64,000 nt of DNA from Xanthomonas euroxanthea (GCF_900476395.1 NZ_UIHB01000007.1:110525-174524), one strand, 5' to 3'. Numbered from the stretch's first letter, positions 47,719-57,635 are shown. Numbers and translations are program-made. The notes: generated by a model not told the origin, from the letters alone.

Positions 47719-47919
47719 CTACTGCCCGTCTTCGTAAAGAAAGACGTGCTCGATCGATTCCCCGAACAAGCGCGCGATGCGAAACGCCAATGGCAGGCTG
47801 GGATCGTACTTGCCGGTCTCCAGTGCATTGATGGTCTGCCGCGACACACCCAACCGCTCGCCCAGCTCGCCTTGCGACCAGCCACTGGCCTCGCGCAGTT
47901 CGCGCACGCGACTATTCAT
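47719..47919 (-). CDS. XRE-family transcriptional regulator
   Basis: A 66-residue helix-turn-helix protein. The HTH is WSQGELGERLGVSRQTINALETGKYDPS, typical of small YozG/Cro-like regulators, with a short tail FGESIEHVFLYED. The ATG overlaps the stop of the upstream membrane-protein gene (ATGA). Such regulators commonly act on their own operon, with the membrane protein as a cognate partner. The target is unknown. Confidence 0.9.
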   Translation of the reverse strand: MNSRVRELREASGWSQGELGERLGVSRQTINALETGKYDPSLPLAFRIARLFGESIEHVFLYEDGQ

Positions 47920-48503
47920 TGAAACCGTCGTGCGTTGATGCTTTTGGTTACGCCGTAGATGGCGCACAACATCGGAAACACCCACAACATCGCCACCGTC
48001 GCGGGAATGTCGATCAGCCTGGCGGCCTGCAGAAAGCCGCCGGTCATGTACGCGCTGCTGAGCAGGCCGGCGGCAATGGCGATGGACTCCAGCTCGATGC
48101 GTCGCTGCATCTCGTCCGAGTCACGCACGTAGCGCGCCACCGCGCGGATCACCAGGGCGACCAGCACCGCCGGCAACAAGGCGATCAGCACGCGCGCCCA
48201 GCCCGGACCCACGCGGGCAAGCACCTGGTTCCAGAACAGCATCACCACCACATACATCCCCATCGGCACGCCGAACTCGCGGTGATAGCGTCGCGCCAGG
48301 ACCGGCCGCGTGCTGTCGCGCAGGCTGCCACGCGACAGCCAGAGCAGCAGCGACAGCAACAGGCACGACACGCCCCCGCCCACGCACAGCCCGGCAAGGT
48401 AGGCGCCCAGCGGCAGCAGCCGCCAATGCCCGAGCACCCCCACGGCAAGCAGGCCCGCACCCAGGCAGAGCGCCATCAGCGCGTTGCGATTGCAGCCGGT
48501 CAT
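47916..48503 (-). CDS. Membrane protein paired with XRE regulator
   Basis: A 195-residue protein with about six hydrophobic helices in pairs (LMALCLGAGLLAVGVLGHW, GAYLAGLCVGGGVSCLLLSLLLWLS, MGMYVVVMLFWNQVLA, VLIALLPAVLVALVIRAVA, IAIAAGLLSSAYMTGGFLQAA, TVAMLWVFPMLCAIYGV). A charged cytoplasmic loop RDSDEMQRRIELES lies between helices 4 and 5. The membrane-protein/XRE pairing with overlapping codons is recurrent in proteobacteria, and the membrane protein may modulate the regulator. I do not know the family function. Confidence 0.8.
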   Translation of the reverse strand: MTGCNRNALMALCLGAGLLAVGVLGHWRLLPLGAYLAGLCVGGGVSCLLLSLLLWLSRGSLRDSTRPVLARRYHREFGVPMGMYVVVMLFWNQVLARVGPGWARVLIALLPAVLVALVIRAVARYVRDSDEMQRRIELESIAIAAGLLSSAYMTGGFLQAARLIDIPATVAMLWVFPMLCAIYGVTKSINARRFQ

Positions 48504-48833
48504 GCGCCGTGCCGCGCAAGTGTCGATGCAGGCAGTGGCAGGCCAGCGCTGCGGATTCCGACTCCGCCGCGCAGCAAGGGCTGCGCCGACCATGCCGGTC
48601 TGCATTGCAGTTGCCGATGCCGCTGACGCATTCCCTTCGCCTGTCAAGTCAACTTGACAGGCAAGATGCGCCTGCCATGGCCGGCTGTCAAGCACCCTTT
48701 ACATGGTCGATCGTGTGCGCCTTTCCCCGCTGCGGCGCGACGATCGCAGGAAGCAGACGCAAGCATTTGCGGCGTGCAGCGCGGGACCCGAGCTGGGTTA
48801 CGCTCCCCCGATCGAACCTCGGCGGGAGCGCCA

Positions 48834-50399
48834 ATGCGTCTGAAGATCTTGTTGGCAATTGCACTGGGCGGCTGCATGGCGGCCTCTGCCATGGCGCAGG
48901 CGCCAGCGCCGCGCACCATCCAGGTGGATCTGGGCAGCGCCGGCGGGCCGGTCGACCGGTTCTACGATCTGTCGATCGGCTCGGACTTTCCCGGCACCTT
49001 GATCCGCAGCGACAGCCAGGCGCAGCTGGTGCCAGCGGTGCAGGAGCTGGGGTTTCGCTACATCCGCTTCCACGACGTATTCCATGACGTGCTCGGCACC
49101 GTCAAGGAGGTGGACGGCAAACTGGTGTACGACTGGACCAAGCTGGATCAGCTCTACGACGCGCTGCTGGCCAAGCGCATCCGCCCGTTCGTCGAGTTGG
49201 GCTTTACGCCCGGCGCGATGAAGACCTCCGAGCAGACGCTGTTCTACTGGAAGGGCAACACCTCGCATCCGGACCCGGCCAAGTGGACCCAGCTGATCGA
49301 TGCATACGTGCGCCACATCCGGGCGCGCTATGGCGCCGAGGAAGTACGCCAGTGGTACTTCGAAGTGTGGAACGAGCCCAATCTCAAGGATTTCTGGGAA
49401 AACGCCGACCAACAGGCCTACTTCGAGCTGTATGCGAACACCGCACGCACGATCAAGGCAATCGATCCGCAGCTGCGCGTCGGCGGCCCGTCCACCGCCG
49501 GTGCGGACTGGGTGCCGGAACTGCTGGCCTATGTTGCCAAGAACAAACTGCCGATCGACTTCGTCACCACGCATACCTATGGCGTGGACGGCGGCTTTCT
49601 CGATGAAGACGGCAAGCAGGACGTCAAGCTGTCGGCATCGCCGGACGCCATCGTCGGCGATGTGCGCCGGGTGCGCACGCAGATCCAGGCTTCGCCATTT
49701 CCGGATCTGCCGCTGTATTTCACCGAGTGGAGCAGCAGCTACACGCCGCGCGATTTCGTCCACGACAGCTACATCAGCGCGCCCTATATCCTGACCAAGC
49801 TCAAGCAGGTGCAAGGCCTGGTGCAGGGCATGAGCTACTGGACCTACACCGATCTGTTCGAAGAACCCGGCCCGCCGCCCACGCCCTTCCACGGCGGCTT
49901 CGGGTTGATGAATCGCGAGGGCATCCGCAAGCCGGCCTGGTTCGCCTACAAGTACCTGCACGCGCTCAAGGGCCGCGACATTCCGCTGGGCGATGCGCAT
50001 GCGTTTGCGGCGGTGGATGGCCAGCGCATCGCGGCAGTGGCCTGGGATTGGCAGCAGCCGGTGCAGGCGGTGAGCAATACACCGTTCTATACCAAACAGG
50101 TGCCCAGCACCGACAGCGCAGCGCTGGTGTTCCGGCTGGCGCAGGTGCCGGCCGGCAACTACCGGCTGCAGGTGCGCAAGACCGGCTACCGGCGCAACGA
50201 CCCGCTGTCACTGTACATCGACATGGGCATGCCCAAGGACCTGGCACCGCGGCAGCTGGCGCAGCTGCAGCAGGCCACGCGCGATACGCCCGAACAGGAC
50301 CGGCGCGTGCGTGTCGGTGCCGATGGCGTGGTGGAGATCCGCGTGCCGATGCGCAGCAACGACGTGGTGCTGATGACCTTGGAGCCTTCGGCGCGCTGA
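48834..50399 (+). CDS. Glycoside hydrolase family 39 (beta-xylosidase-like)
   Basis: A 521-residue secreted enzyme. A signal peptide (KILLAIALGGCMAASAMAQ) precedes a TIM barrel. The acid/base Glu181 lies in EVWNEPNLKDFW and the nucleophile Glu298 in YFTEWSSSY, the GH39 arrangement. A C-terminal beta domain (about 400-521) follows. Family members release xylose or related sugars from plant polysaccharide fragments, which suits a plant-associated bacterium. GGGAG lies seven bases before the ATG. It stands alone; no xylan-utilisation genes are adjacent, so exact substrate is uncertain. Confidence 0.9.
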   Translation: MRLKILLAIALGGCMAASAMAQAPAPRTIQVDLGSAGGPVDRFYDLSIGSDFPGTLIRSDSQAQLVPAVQELGFRYIRFHDVFHDVLGTVKEVDGKLVYDWTKLDQLYDALLAKRIRPFVELGFTPGAMKTSEQTLFYWKGNTSHPDPAKWTQLIDAYVRHIRARYGAEEVRQWYFEVWNEPNLKDFWENADQQAYFELYANTARTIKAIDPQLRVGGPSTAGADWVPELLAYVAKNKLPIDFVTTHTYGVDGGFLDEDGKQDVKLSASPDAIVGDVRRVRTQIQASPFPDLPLYFTEWSSSYTPRDFVHDSYISAPYILTKLKQVQGLVQGMSYWTYTDLFEEPGPPPTPFHGGFGLMNREGIRKPAWFAYKYLHALKGRDIPLGDAHAFAAVDGQRIAAVAWDWQQPVQAVSNTPFYTKQVPSTDSAALVFRLAQVPAGNYRLQVRKTGYRRNDPLSLYIDMGMPKDLAPRQLAQLQQATRDTPEQDRRVRVGADGVVEIRVPMRSNDVVLMTLEPSAR

Positions 50400-50543
50400 G
50401 TGCACGGCAAGCTCTTGCCCCCGTGCACGCGGGCGAGGGCGGACGGCGCGCAGGAACCGCAGTGCGCGCATGGCACGTGCCGGGTCCTGGCGCCGGCCGC
50501 ATCCGCCTGGCGGCGAACGCGGTGCTTCTTCCGATGGCCGCGC

Positions 50544-50816
50544 CTACTTCAGATACGTCCTGAGAATGGCGGCGATGTCGTCGACCGCCAGCTCGCGCTC
50601 GCTCAGCGCGTCGGGCGCGGCGACGTGATGCTTCAAGTGCTCGCTGAGCAACTCCACCATCAAGCCCTGCGCAGCGCCACGAAACGCCGCCACCTGCGTC
50701 AATAACGCCGTGCAGTCCACGTCCTGCGCCAGGGCCTTCTCCAGCCCCTCCACTTGTCCACGGATCCTGCGCACGCGGGCGAGCAGCTTGGATTTGTCCT
50801 GATTCAGATGCGCCAT
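50544..50816 (-). CDS. dmeR: RcnR/DmeR-type nickel/cobalt-responsive repressor
   Basis: A 90-residue CsoR/RcnR/FrmR-family repressor. With the ATG at 50816 the metal residues fall exactly at His3, Cys35, His60 and His64, the RcnR fingerprint for Ni(II)/Co(II); the earlier in-frame ATG at 50822 would shift His3 to position 5, so 50816 is preferred. The protein has no recognised DNA-binding fold beyond the four-helix family scaffold. It is divergent from a DmeF-type exporter and shares with it an intergenic palindrome. Metal identity is inferred from the fingerprint. Confidence 0.87.
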   Translation of the reverse strand: MAHLNQDKSKLLARVRRIRGQVEGLEKALAQDVDCTALLTQVAAFRGAAQGLMVELLSEHLKHHVAAPDALSERELAVDDIAAILRTYLK

Positions 50817-50823
50817 TGCCATA

Positions 50824-50861
50824 TACCCCCTGGGGGTACCTGAGATACCATAGGGGGGTAT
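50824..50861. promoter_or_regulatory. Twin palindromes between dmeR and dmeF
   Basis: The first site is a perfect palindrome TACCCCC-T-GGGGGTA (50824-50838). The second, ATACC-N7-GGTAT (50845-50861), has a G-tract. G/C tracts flanked by TA are the known operator type of RcnR/CsoR/FrmR repressors. They lie between the divergent starts, so one repressor can shut both promoters. Confidence 0.8.
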
Positions 50862-50881
50862 CGTAGCCAGGGCCTCTCCCG

Positions 50882-51880
50882 ATGTCGATCATGCATGCCG
50901 CGCCGCACTGCGCGCAGTCGCACACCTTCGCCAGCGCCAACCCGCTGGCCGAGCGCAGCACCCGCAAGGCGGTCATTCTGACCGTGGTGATGATGGTGGC
51001 GGAGATCGTCGGCGGCTGGACGCTCAACTCCATGGCCCTGCTCGCCGATGGCTGGCATATGAGCTCGCACGCGCTGGCGCTGGGCCTGGCGCTGTTCGCC
51101 TACCGCTTCGCGCGGCGCAATGCAGGCGACCTGCGCTTCAGCTTCGGCACCTGGAAGGTCGAAGTGCTCGGCGGCTACACCAGCGCAATGCTGCTGCTGG
51201 GCGTGGCCGGCCTGATGGCGTTCCAGTCGGTGGAACGGCTGTTTTCGCCCAGGCCCATCCAGTACCAGGAAGCCACCGTCATCGCCGTCATCGGCCTGCT
51301 GGTCAACCTGATCTGCGCCTGGTGGTTGCGCGACTCGCATGGCCATGCGCATGGCCACCACCACGGGCACGACCACGCGCATGACGGTCATGGTCATGGT
51401 CATGGTCATGGTCATGGTCATCACCACGATGGGCATGCCGATCTCAATCTGCGCGCCGCGTATCTGCACGTGGTGGCCGATGCCGCGACCTCGGTCCTGG
51501 CGATCGTCGCGCTGCTCGCCGGCATGTACTGGGGCGTGAGGTGGCTGGATCCGATCATGGGCATCGTCGGCGCGGTGCTGGTCACCGTGTGGGCGTGGGG
51601 GCTGCTGCGCAGTACCGGCCGGGTGCTGCTGGATGCGGAGATGGATGCGCCGGTGGTGGCGGAAGTGAAGCAGGTCATCGCCGGGCTGCCGCATGCCATC
51701 GCCATCGGCGACCTGCATGTCTGGCGCGTGGGCAGCGATCGTTATGCCTGCGTGGTCAGCCTGGTCACTGCGGCCGACATCGATGCGGACCTGGTGCGCG
51801 CCGCCTTGCAGATCCACGAAGAACTGGTGCACATCACCGTCGAGTTGCGTCGCCCGCGGGCGGCGCTGGCGGCGGCCTAG
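50882..51880 (+). CDS. dmeF: CDF-family cobalt/nickel efflux protein DmeF
   Basis: A 332-residue cation diffusion facilitator. Six transmembrane helices are interrupted by a cytoplasmic His-rich loop (residues about 153-185, alternating His-Gly) between helices 4 and 5. Metal-site motifs ADGWHMSSHAL (55-65) and YLHVVADAATS (193-203) match the CDF transport site, and a C-terminal cytoplasmic domain follows (HAIAIGDLHVWRVGSDRYAC). DmeF proteins export Co(II) and Ni(II). Divergence from an RcnR-like repressor gives its regulation. The His loop is encoded partly by a six-base microsatellite and could vary in length. Confidence 0.92.
   Translation: MSIMHAAPHCAQSHTFASANPLAERSTRKAVILTVVMMVAEIVGGWTLNSMALLADGWHMSSHALALGLALFAYRFARRNAGDLRFSFGTWKVEVLGGYTSAMLLLGVAGLMAFQSVERLFSPRPIQYQEATVIAVIGLLVNLICAWWLRDSHGHAHGHHHGHDHAHDGHGHGHGHGHGHHHDGHADLNLRAAYLHVVADAATSVLAIVALLAGMYWGVRWLDPIMGIVGAVLVTVWAWGLLRSTGRVLLDAEMDAPVVAEVKQVIAGLPHAIAIGDLHVWRVGSDRYACVVSLVTAADIDADLVRAALQIHEELVHITVELRRPRAALAAA
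51386..51421. repeat. GGTCAT hexamer microsatellite in dmeF
   Basis: Six perfect GGTCAT units in tandem encode the Gly-His part of the His-rich loop. Changes by whole units add or remove Gly-His pairs without breaking frame. Confidence 0.92.
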
Positions 51881-51959
51881 CGGCCCGGCAGCGCCAGCTG
51901 TGGGCGGGCCTTGCCATCGCCGGGGCAACCGGGTCTGCGCCGGCCTCGCGCGGGAAGCC

Positions 51960-52721
51960 TCAGGTCTTTGCCGGTGCCGGGCTGACGTACTTCTCGCGGC
52001 GGATCTGCGCGTTCGGCAGGCCGGCTGCCTTCAGGGCGTCGATGCAGCTGTCCACCATGTCCGGGTTGCCGCACAGGTAGGCGATATCGCCCTGCGCATC
52101 GGGCGCGCATTCGGCCAGCTGCTGCTGCACGTACCCGTGCCGCACATCGGCATGCGGCTGTTCCGGCAGCTCGCGCGAAAAACACGGCATATAGCGGAAC
52201 TGCGGGTGCGCATCGGCAAACGCGCGGAAGTCGTCGCCGTACAGCAGCTCGGCCGGCGTACGCGCGCCCTGCAGCAGCAGCACCTGCACGCCGCGGGTGG
52301 CGATCGCCTCGGCCAGCAGCGGCAGCATCGAGCGGTACGGGGTGACGCCGGTGCCGGTGGCGATCAGCACATAGCGCCGGTTGTGGTCGCCCGGCGGCAG
52401 GCAGAAACGTCCATAGGGACCGCTGGCTTGCAACTGGTCGCCGATCTGCAGGCCTTCGAACAGCGCGGTGGCCGAGCCGCCGGGCACGAAGCTCACCGCG
52501 ATATCCACCGCCTCGCCCGGTCCGAACGCATGGTCGTGGATGGTCGCCAGCGAATAGCTGCGCTTGGTCGGCGTGCCGTCGGCGGCAGTGAAATGGATCT
52601 GGATGAACTGCCCGGGCTGGAAATCCAGCGGCTGCCCGTCGTCACGCAGGAACTGGCAGTGGGCCACGGTGGGCGCGATCATGCGCCGGTCGACAAGCTT
52701 GAGGGGGAATTGAACGGGCAC
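51960..52721 (-). CDS. fpr: Ferredoxin/flavodoxin-NADP reductase
   Basis: A 253-residue FAD enzyme of the bacterial FPR type. The FAD motif RSYSLA (residue about 54) and PGGSATALFEGLQIGD lie in the N-terminal barrel, and the NADP domain has GTGVTPYRSML and LCGNPDMVDSCIDAL. It moves electrons between NADPH and ferredoxin or flavodoxin, important in oxidative stress and Fe-S assembly. The GTG start is followed by MPVQFPLKLV; the ribosome-binding site is weak. A potential partner flavodoxin is encoded about 6 kb away at 57.9 kb. Confidence 0.9.
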   Translation of the reverse strand: MPVQFPLKLVDRRMIAPTVAHCQFLRDDGQPLDFQPGQFIQIHFTAADGTPTKRSYSLATIHDHAFGPGEAVDIAVSFVPGGSATALFEGLQIGDQLQASGPYGRFCLPPGDHNRRYVLIATGTGVTPYRSMLPLLAEAIATRGVQVLLLQGARTPAELLYGDDFRAFADAHPQFRYMPCFSRELPEQPHADVRHGYVQQQLAECAPDAQGDIAYLCGNPDMVDSCIDALKAAGLPNAQIRREKYVSPAPAKT

Positions 52722-52822
52722 GAACGTATTTAGGACAGTCTGTGATCGGGGCTTGCCCCCGCGGGCTTCTATAATAACGGCCTGTAACTCGCTGCGCCGT
52801 CACGCTGACGCGAAGGAACATC

Positions 52823-53847
<1,025 letters not shown>

Positions 53848-53851
<4 letters not shown>

Positions 53852-54651
53852 ACGAGATCCACACCGTGACCGAACCCACCAACGCGCGCCGCAACTGGAT
53901 TGCGCTGGGCACCATCGTGCGCCGCGAAGTGCAGCGCATCCTGCGCATTTGGGGCCAGACCCTGGTGCCGCCGGCCATCACCATGACGCTGTACTTCTTG
54001 ATCTTCGGCGGGCTGATCGGCTCGCGCGTGGGCGACATGGGCGGCTACACGTACATGCAGTTCATCGTGCCGGGCCTGGTGATGATGAGCGTGATCCAGA
54101 ACAGCTACGGCAACATCTCCTCCAGCTTCTTCGGCGCCAAGTTCGGCCGGCATGTGGAAGAGCTGCTGGTCAGCCCGATGCCCAACTGGGTGATCCTGTG
54201 GGGTTATGTCTCCGGCGCGGTGCTGCGCGGGGTGATGGTCGGCGCGCTGGTGCTGATCATCGCGATGTTCTTCACCCCGGTGCGCATCCCGCATCCGCTT
54301 GTGACCCTGACCACCGTGTTGCTGGGCGCGACCATCTTTTCGCTGGCCGGCTTCGTCAATGCGGTGTACGCCAAGAAGTTCGACGACGTGGCGATCGTGC
54401 CGACCTTCATCCTGACCCCACTGACCTATCTGGGCGGCGTGTTCTATTCGGTGAAGCTGCTGCCGCCCTGGGCCGAAGCGGCCACCCACGCCAACCCGAT
54501 CTTCTACATGGTCAACGCGTTCCGCTATGGCCTGCTCGGCAGCTCGGACGTGCCGATCTGGGTCGCCTACGCACTGATGCTGGGCTTTGTCGCGGTGCTC
54601 AGCGCGCTGGCGCTGTGGCTGCTGCGCCGTGGCGTGGGCTTGCGGAGCTGA
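53848..54651 (+). CDS. ABC-2 transporter permease (YadH-like)
   Basis: A 267-residue integral membrane protein with six helices (about residues 38-58, 72-92, 117-142, 155-177, 185-205 and 240-258). The conserved ABC-2 region GGYTYMQFIVPGLVMMSVIQNSYGN and the final NPIFYMVNAFRYGLLG are YadH-like. It pairs with the overlapping ATPase gene to form a two-component exporter. The following reductase gene begins at its stop codon (TGATG), so the three are one transcript. Confidence 0.92.
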
Positions 54652-55601
54652 TGACGATGGCGATGCGTATCTTGATCCTCGGCGCCGGCGGTACCGGCGG
54701 CTATTTCGGCGGGCGTCTGGCGCAGGCCGGGGTCGATGTCACCTTCCTGGTGCGCGATGCGCGCGCGGCGCAGCTGCAGGCCGATGGCCTGCGCATTCGC
54801 AGTCCGCTGGGCGATGCGGAGCTCCCGGTGGCGCATGTCACCGCGCAGGATCTGCCGGCGCTGGTGGCGCAGCGGCCGTTCGACCTGGTGATCCTCAGCT
54901 GCAAGGCCTACGACCTGGACAGCGCGGTCGAGGCGATTGCGCCGGCGGTGGGCGAGCACACCACGGTGCTGCCGATCCTCAACGGCCTGCGCCATTACGC
55001 CGCGCTGGACGAGCGTTTCGGTGCGGCACGCGTGCTGGGCGGGCTGTGCTTCATCAGCGCCACCAAGGGCGCGCAGGGCGAGATCCTGCACCTGGGCAAG
55101 CCGGCGGCGATGACCTTCGGCGAGCGCGATGGCAGCGCGGAGTCGACGCGCGTGCAGGCATTTGCGGCAGCCTGCACGCAGGCCGGCATCGATCATGTGG
55201 CCAGCGCGCAGATCGCGCAGGAGCAGTGGATCAAGTACAGCTTCCTCACCGCGCTGGCCGCTGCCACCTGCCTGATGCGTGCGCCGGTCGGGGCGATCGT
55301 CGCCACCGACGACGGCCGCGCGTTGATCAACGGCGTGTACAACGAATGCCTGTGGGCCGCCGATGCGGCCGGCCAGCCGATTCCGGAAAGCGCGCGCGCC
55401 AAGGCGCTGCAGACGCTGTTGCAGGTGGATTCGCCATTGAAGGCCTCGATGCTGCGCGATCTGGAAGCCGGCCAGGACGTGGAAGCGGCGCAGATCATCG
55501 GCGACATGTTGAAACGGGTGCGCGAGACAGGGCGCAACGCGCCGCTGCTGATGGCGGCCAATGTGCATCTGCAGGCGTATCAGGTGTTGCGGCATAGCTG
55601 A
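54651..55601 (+). CDS. Ketopantoate reductase (PanE/ApbA) family protein
   Basis: A 316-residue PanE-like NADPH dehydrogenase. The dinucleotide site is ILILGAGGTGGYFGGRLAQAG near the start. VILSCKAYDLDSAV and PILNGLRHYAALDERFG carry the substrate-site Lys and Asn, and EQWIKYSFLTALAAATCL has the catalytic-type Lys. PanE reduces 2-dehydropantoate in pantothenate synthesis, but paralogues with other 2-keto substrates are common, and its coupling to an ABC exporter does not point to CoA synthesis. Starts at 54651, 54657 and 54663 are all possible; GGAG is just upstream. Confidence 0.87.
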   Translation: MTMAMRILILGAGGTGGYFGGRLAQAGVDVTFLVRDARAAQLQADGLRIRSPLGDAELPVAHVTAQDLPALVAQRPFDLVILSCKAYDLDSAVEAIAPAVGEHTTVLPILNGLRHYAALDERFGAARVLGGLCFISATKGAQGEILHLGKPAAMTFGERDGSAESTRVQAFAAACTQAGIDHVASAQIAQEQWIKYSFLTALAAATCLMRAPVGAIVATDDGRALINGVYNECLWAADAAGQPIPESARAKALQTLLQVDSPLKASMLRDLEAGQDVEAAQIIGDMLKRVRETGRNAPLLMAANVHLQAYQVLRHS

Positions 55602-55620
55602 TGGGCATGGCGGGCGTACG

Positions 55621-56157
55621 CGTCGCCCCCATCCGCCCTTCGGGCACCTTCCCCCGCAAGCGGGAGAAGGCAGTGGCAGCCCCGCTGCATGACTGGACGA
55701 GCGGCCTGCGTCGTCCCTACGCCGCTTAGCCGCGGCAAATCCTTCTCCCGCCTGCGGGAGAAGGTGGCGCAAAGCGCCGGATGAGGGCGCAGGGTCGGGG
55801 CAGCCCTCGCACCACCACAGCGACCTCCTCGCCCCCACCGCTTACTCCCGCAGATCCCTTCCCTTCTCCCGCCCGCGGGAGAAGGTGGCGCAAAGCGCCG
55901 GATGAGGGCGCGCCGGGTCGGTGCAGCCTCACACCGCCACAGCGACCTCCTCGCCACCCCGCCGCCTGCTCACCGCAGATCCTTCTCTTGCCTGCGGGAG
56001 AAGGTGGCGCAAAGCGCCGGATGAGGGCGCGCCGGTCGGTGCAGCCCTCGCAATACCACAGCGACCTCCTCGCCACCCCGCCGTTTGCTCCCCACAAATC
56101 CTTCTCCCGCCTGCGGGAGAAGGTGGCGCGAAGCGCCGGATGAGGGCGTGCCGGACG
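55621..56157. repeat. REP-like array: four tandem units plus one inverted half-unit
   Basis: Units beginning at 55741, 55862, 55981 and 56100 (spacing 121, 119, 119) each contain hairpin ccttctcccgc-gcgggagaagg, then a second hairpin ggcgc-aaa-gcgcc, then ggatgagggcg and a spacer with cacagcgacctcctcgcc. A half-unit in reverse orientation lies at 55621-55670. Frames through the array give Arg/Pro-rich repetitive peptides and are not genes. Confidence 0.92.
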
Positions 56158-56225
56158 GCGCAGCCTTCGCGCCGTCACGACGCCACGCACACGATGCTCT
56201 GCAGCCCTCCCTCGCCGTCGTCATC

Positions 56226-56741
56226 ATGAAGCTGCTCAGCCATCTGTTCCGTGCCGGTCACTTCGTGATCCTGGCGTTCTTCGTGCTGTGCGCGGCGGGC
56301 CTGGTGACGATGGCCGGGCTGGAGTTGTGGCATGGCTTCACCCCCGGCGGCGACATGGTGGTGCGCGACCGCTTCAACGTGGTGCTGGAAGCCGTCGGTC
56401 TGCTCACGGTGGCATTGGTGACGCTGGAGCTGGGCCAGACGATCTTCGAGGAAGAGATCCTGCGCGACGTCAAGGTCAGCGGGCCGACACGCGTGCGCCG
56501 CTATCTGTCGCGCTTTTTCGTGGTGATCGTGATCGCACTGGCGATCGAAACCCTGGTGTCGATCTTCGAGCTGATGCACGCCGATCCGGCCAAGCTGCCA
56601 TATGCCGCGGCGGTTGGCTCGTGTGCGGCATTGCTGCTGATTGCCTGGGGCGTGTTCGTCAAGCTCAATCGCAGCGCCGAAGAGCTGGAACCCGAGGCGA
56701 TGGCAGAAACCAAGCGCGAAGACCGCGAGGTCGAGGAATAG
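56226..56741 (+). CDS. Four-helix membrane protein
   Basis: A 171-residue inner-membrane protein with four helices (about residues 10-30, 52-72, 97-117 and 127-146) and a charged Glu-rich tail (EELEPEAMAETKREDREVEE). The layout resembles PsiE-type small membrane proteins, but I do not assign it. The ATG at 56226 is chosen because upstream sequence belongs to the REP array. No partner gene is apparent. Confidence 0.72.
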   Translation: MKLLSHLFRAGHFVILAFFVLCAAGLVTMAGLELWHGFTPGGDMVVRDRFNVVLEAVGLLTVALVTLELGQTIFEEEILRDVKVSGPTRVRRYLSRFFVVIVIALAIETLVSIFELMHADPAKLPYAAAVGSCAALLLIAWGVFVKLNRSAEELEPEAMAETKREDREVEE

Positions 56742-56875
56742 GCAAGCGCACGCGGCTGCCGGTTACGCAGGCGCATCTTGCGGGGTGCGCATGTGCACCC
56801 GGTGCGCCCTGCCATGCGCGCAGGACAGGTGCCTGGCCGGCTGCACCGGCGACGAGAACAGCGCTGGTTGCAGCC

Positions 56876-57286
56876 TCAGCCCTTGTCCGTCATCGGGAGT
56901 GCCGGCACCGAGGTCGGCTTGCCGTCGTCGCCGAGCGCGATCATCACGAAGTGGCCGCGGGTGCACAGCTCGCGCACGCCGCTGAGCAGGTCCTCGGCGA
57001 TCAGTTCCACTTCCACCTTGATCGAACTGCGCCCCACCGACACCACCCGCGCGATGGTTTCCACCATCTGGCCCTGGCGGATCGGCAGCTTGAAATCCAC
57101 CTGGTCCGAGCGTGCGGTCACCACCGCACGCCGGGCGTAGCGCGATGCGGCCAGGAATGCGGCCTTGTCCATCCACGCCAGCGCCTGCCCGCCGAACAGC
57201 GTGCCCATATGGTTGGTGTGGTTGGGGAACACGATCTCGGCCATGCGGGCTTCGATCGGTGGCTGGGTCTGCAAGCTGTCTGACAT
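56876..57286 (-). CDS. Acyl-CoA thioesterase (YciA/BFIT-like hotdog fold)
   Basis: A 136-residue hotdog thioesterase. The motif FPNHTNHMGTLFGGQALAWMD near residue 20 is the conserved active-site helix with catalytic Asp/Asn residues of YciA-type enzymes, followed by VDFKLPIRQGQMVE and the strand VSVGRSSIKVEVELIAED. It hydrolyses acyl-CoA esters; chain-length preference cannot be read from sequence. Length matches single-domain YciA (about 130). The ATG at 57286 begins the homology, though its ribosome-binding site is weak. Confidence 0.9.
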   Translation of the reverse strand: MSDSLQTQPPIEARMAEIVFPNHTNHMGTLFGGQALAWMDKAAFLAASRYARRAVVTARSDQVDFKLPIRQGQMVETIARVVSVGRSSIKVEVELIAEDLLSGVRELCTRGHFVMIALGDDGKPTSVPALPMTDKG

Positions 57287-57635
57287 GAGGGGTTCCAGTG
57301 GAGAGGCGCTGCGTGCCAAGGCGATTGCAGCAGCCTGACACAGACAGGATAGGCGGTCAGCCGCAGCGGCGTACGCCGGAACGCAGCGCAGCCGCCGTTG
57401 CCAACCATCGTACCGAGGCGGACACCGCGCTTGCGCATTGCCGCTTTGGGAGGGTCGGCTGATGGCCAATCGCCTGCGTGGCTATCGCATGCATTGCCGC
57501 GTGCCCGATAGGTTCGTCACGACGGCGGTCGCGGCCCGGGCCGCTCCTACAAGAGCACCGCGATCGCTTGGCAGCGCGCAGCGATTATCCTTGATGCATG
57601 ACGTGGCAACCCGCAGGCGCCCGTGCCACCGTAGC
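57287..57635. other. Gene-free interval with REP-like palindrome
   Basis: These 349 bases hold no supportable gene. A perfect 14-base palindrome GCGGCCCGGGCCGC (57531-57544) followed by tcctac resembles the core of REP elements seen in pseudomonads and xanthomonads. Nothing else identifiable is present. Confidence 0.55.

Noticed and set aside
55621..56157. Possible CRISPR array
   Set aside because: The unit is about 120 bases and conserved nearly throughout, the palindromes are internal, spacers are not unique, and no cas genes are present.
55726..56190. 154-codon frame with repeated HPALRATFSRRREKDL-like peptides
   Set aside because: The peptide repeats because the DNA is a REP-like array with 120-bp period; there is no ribosome-binding site and all frames are open in similar ways.
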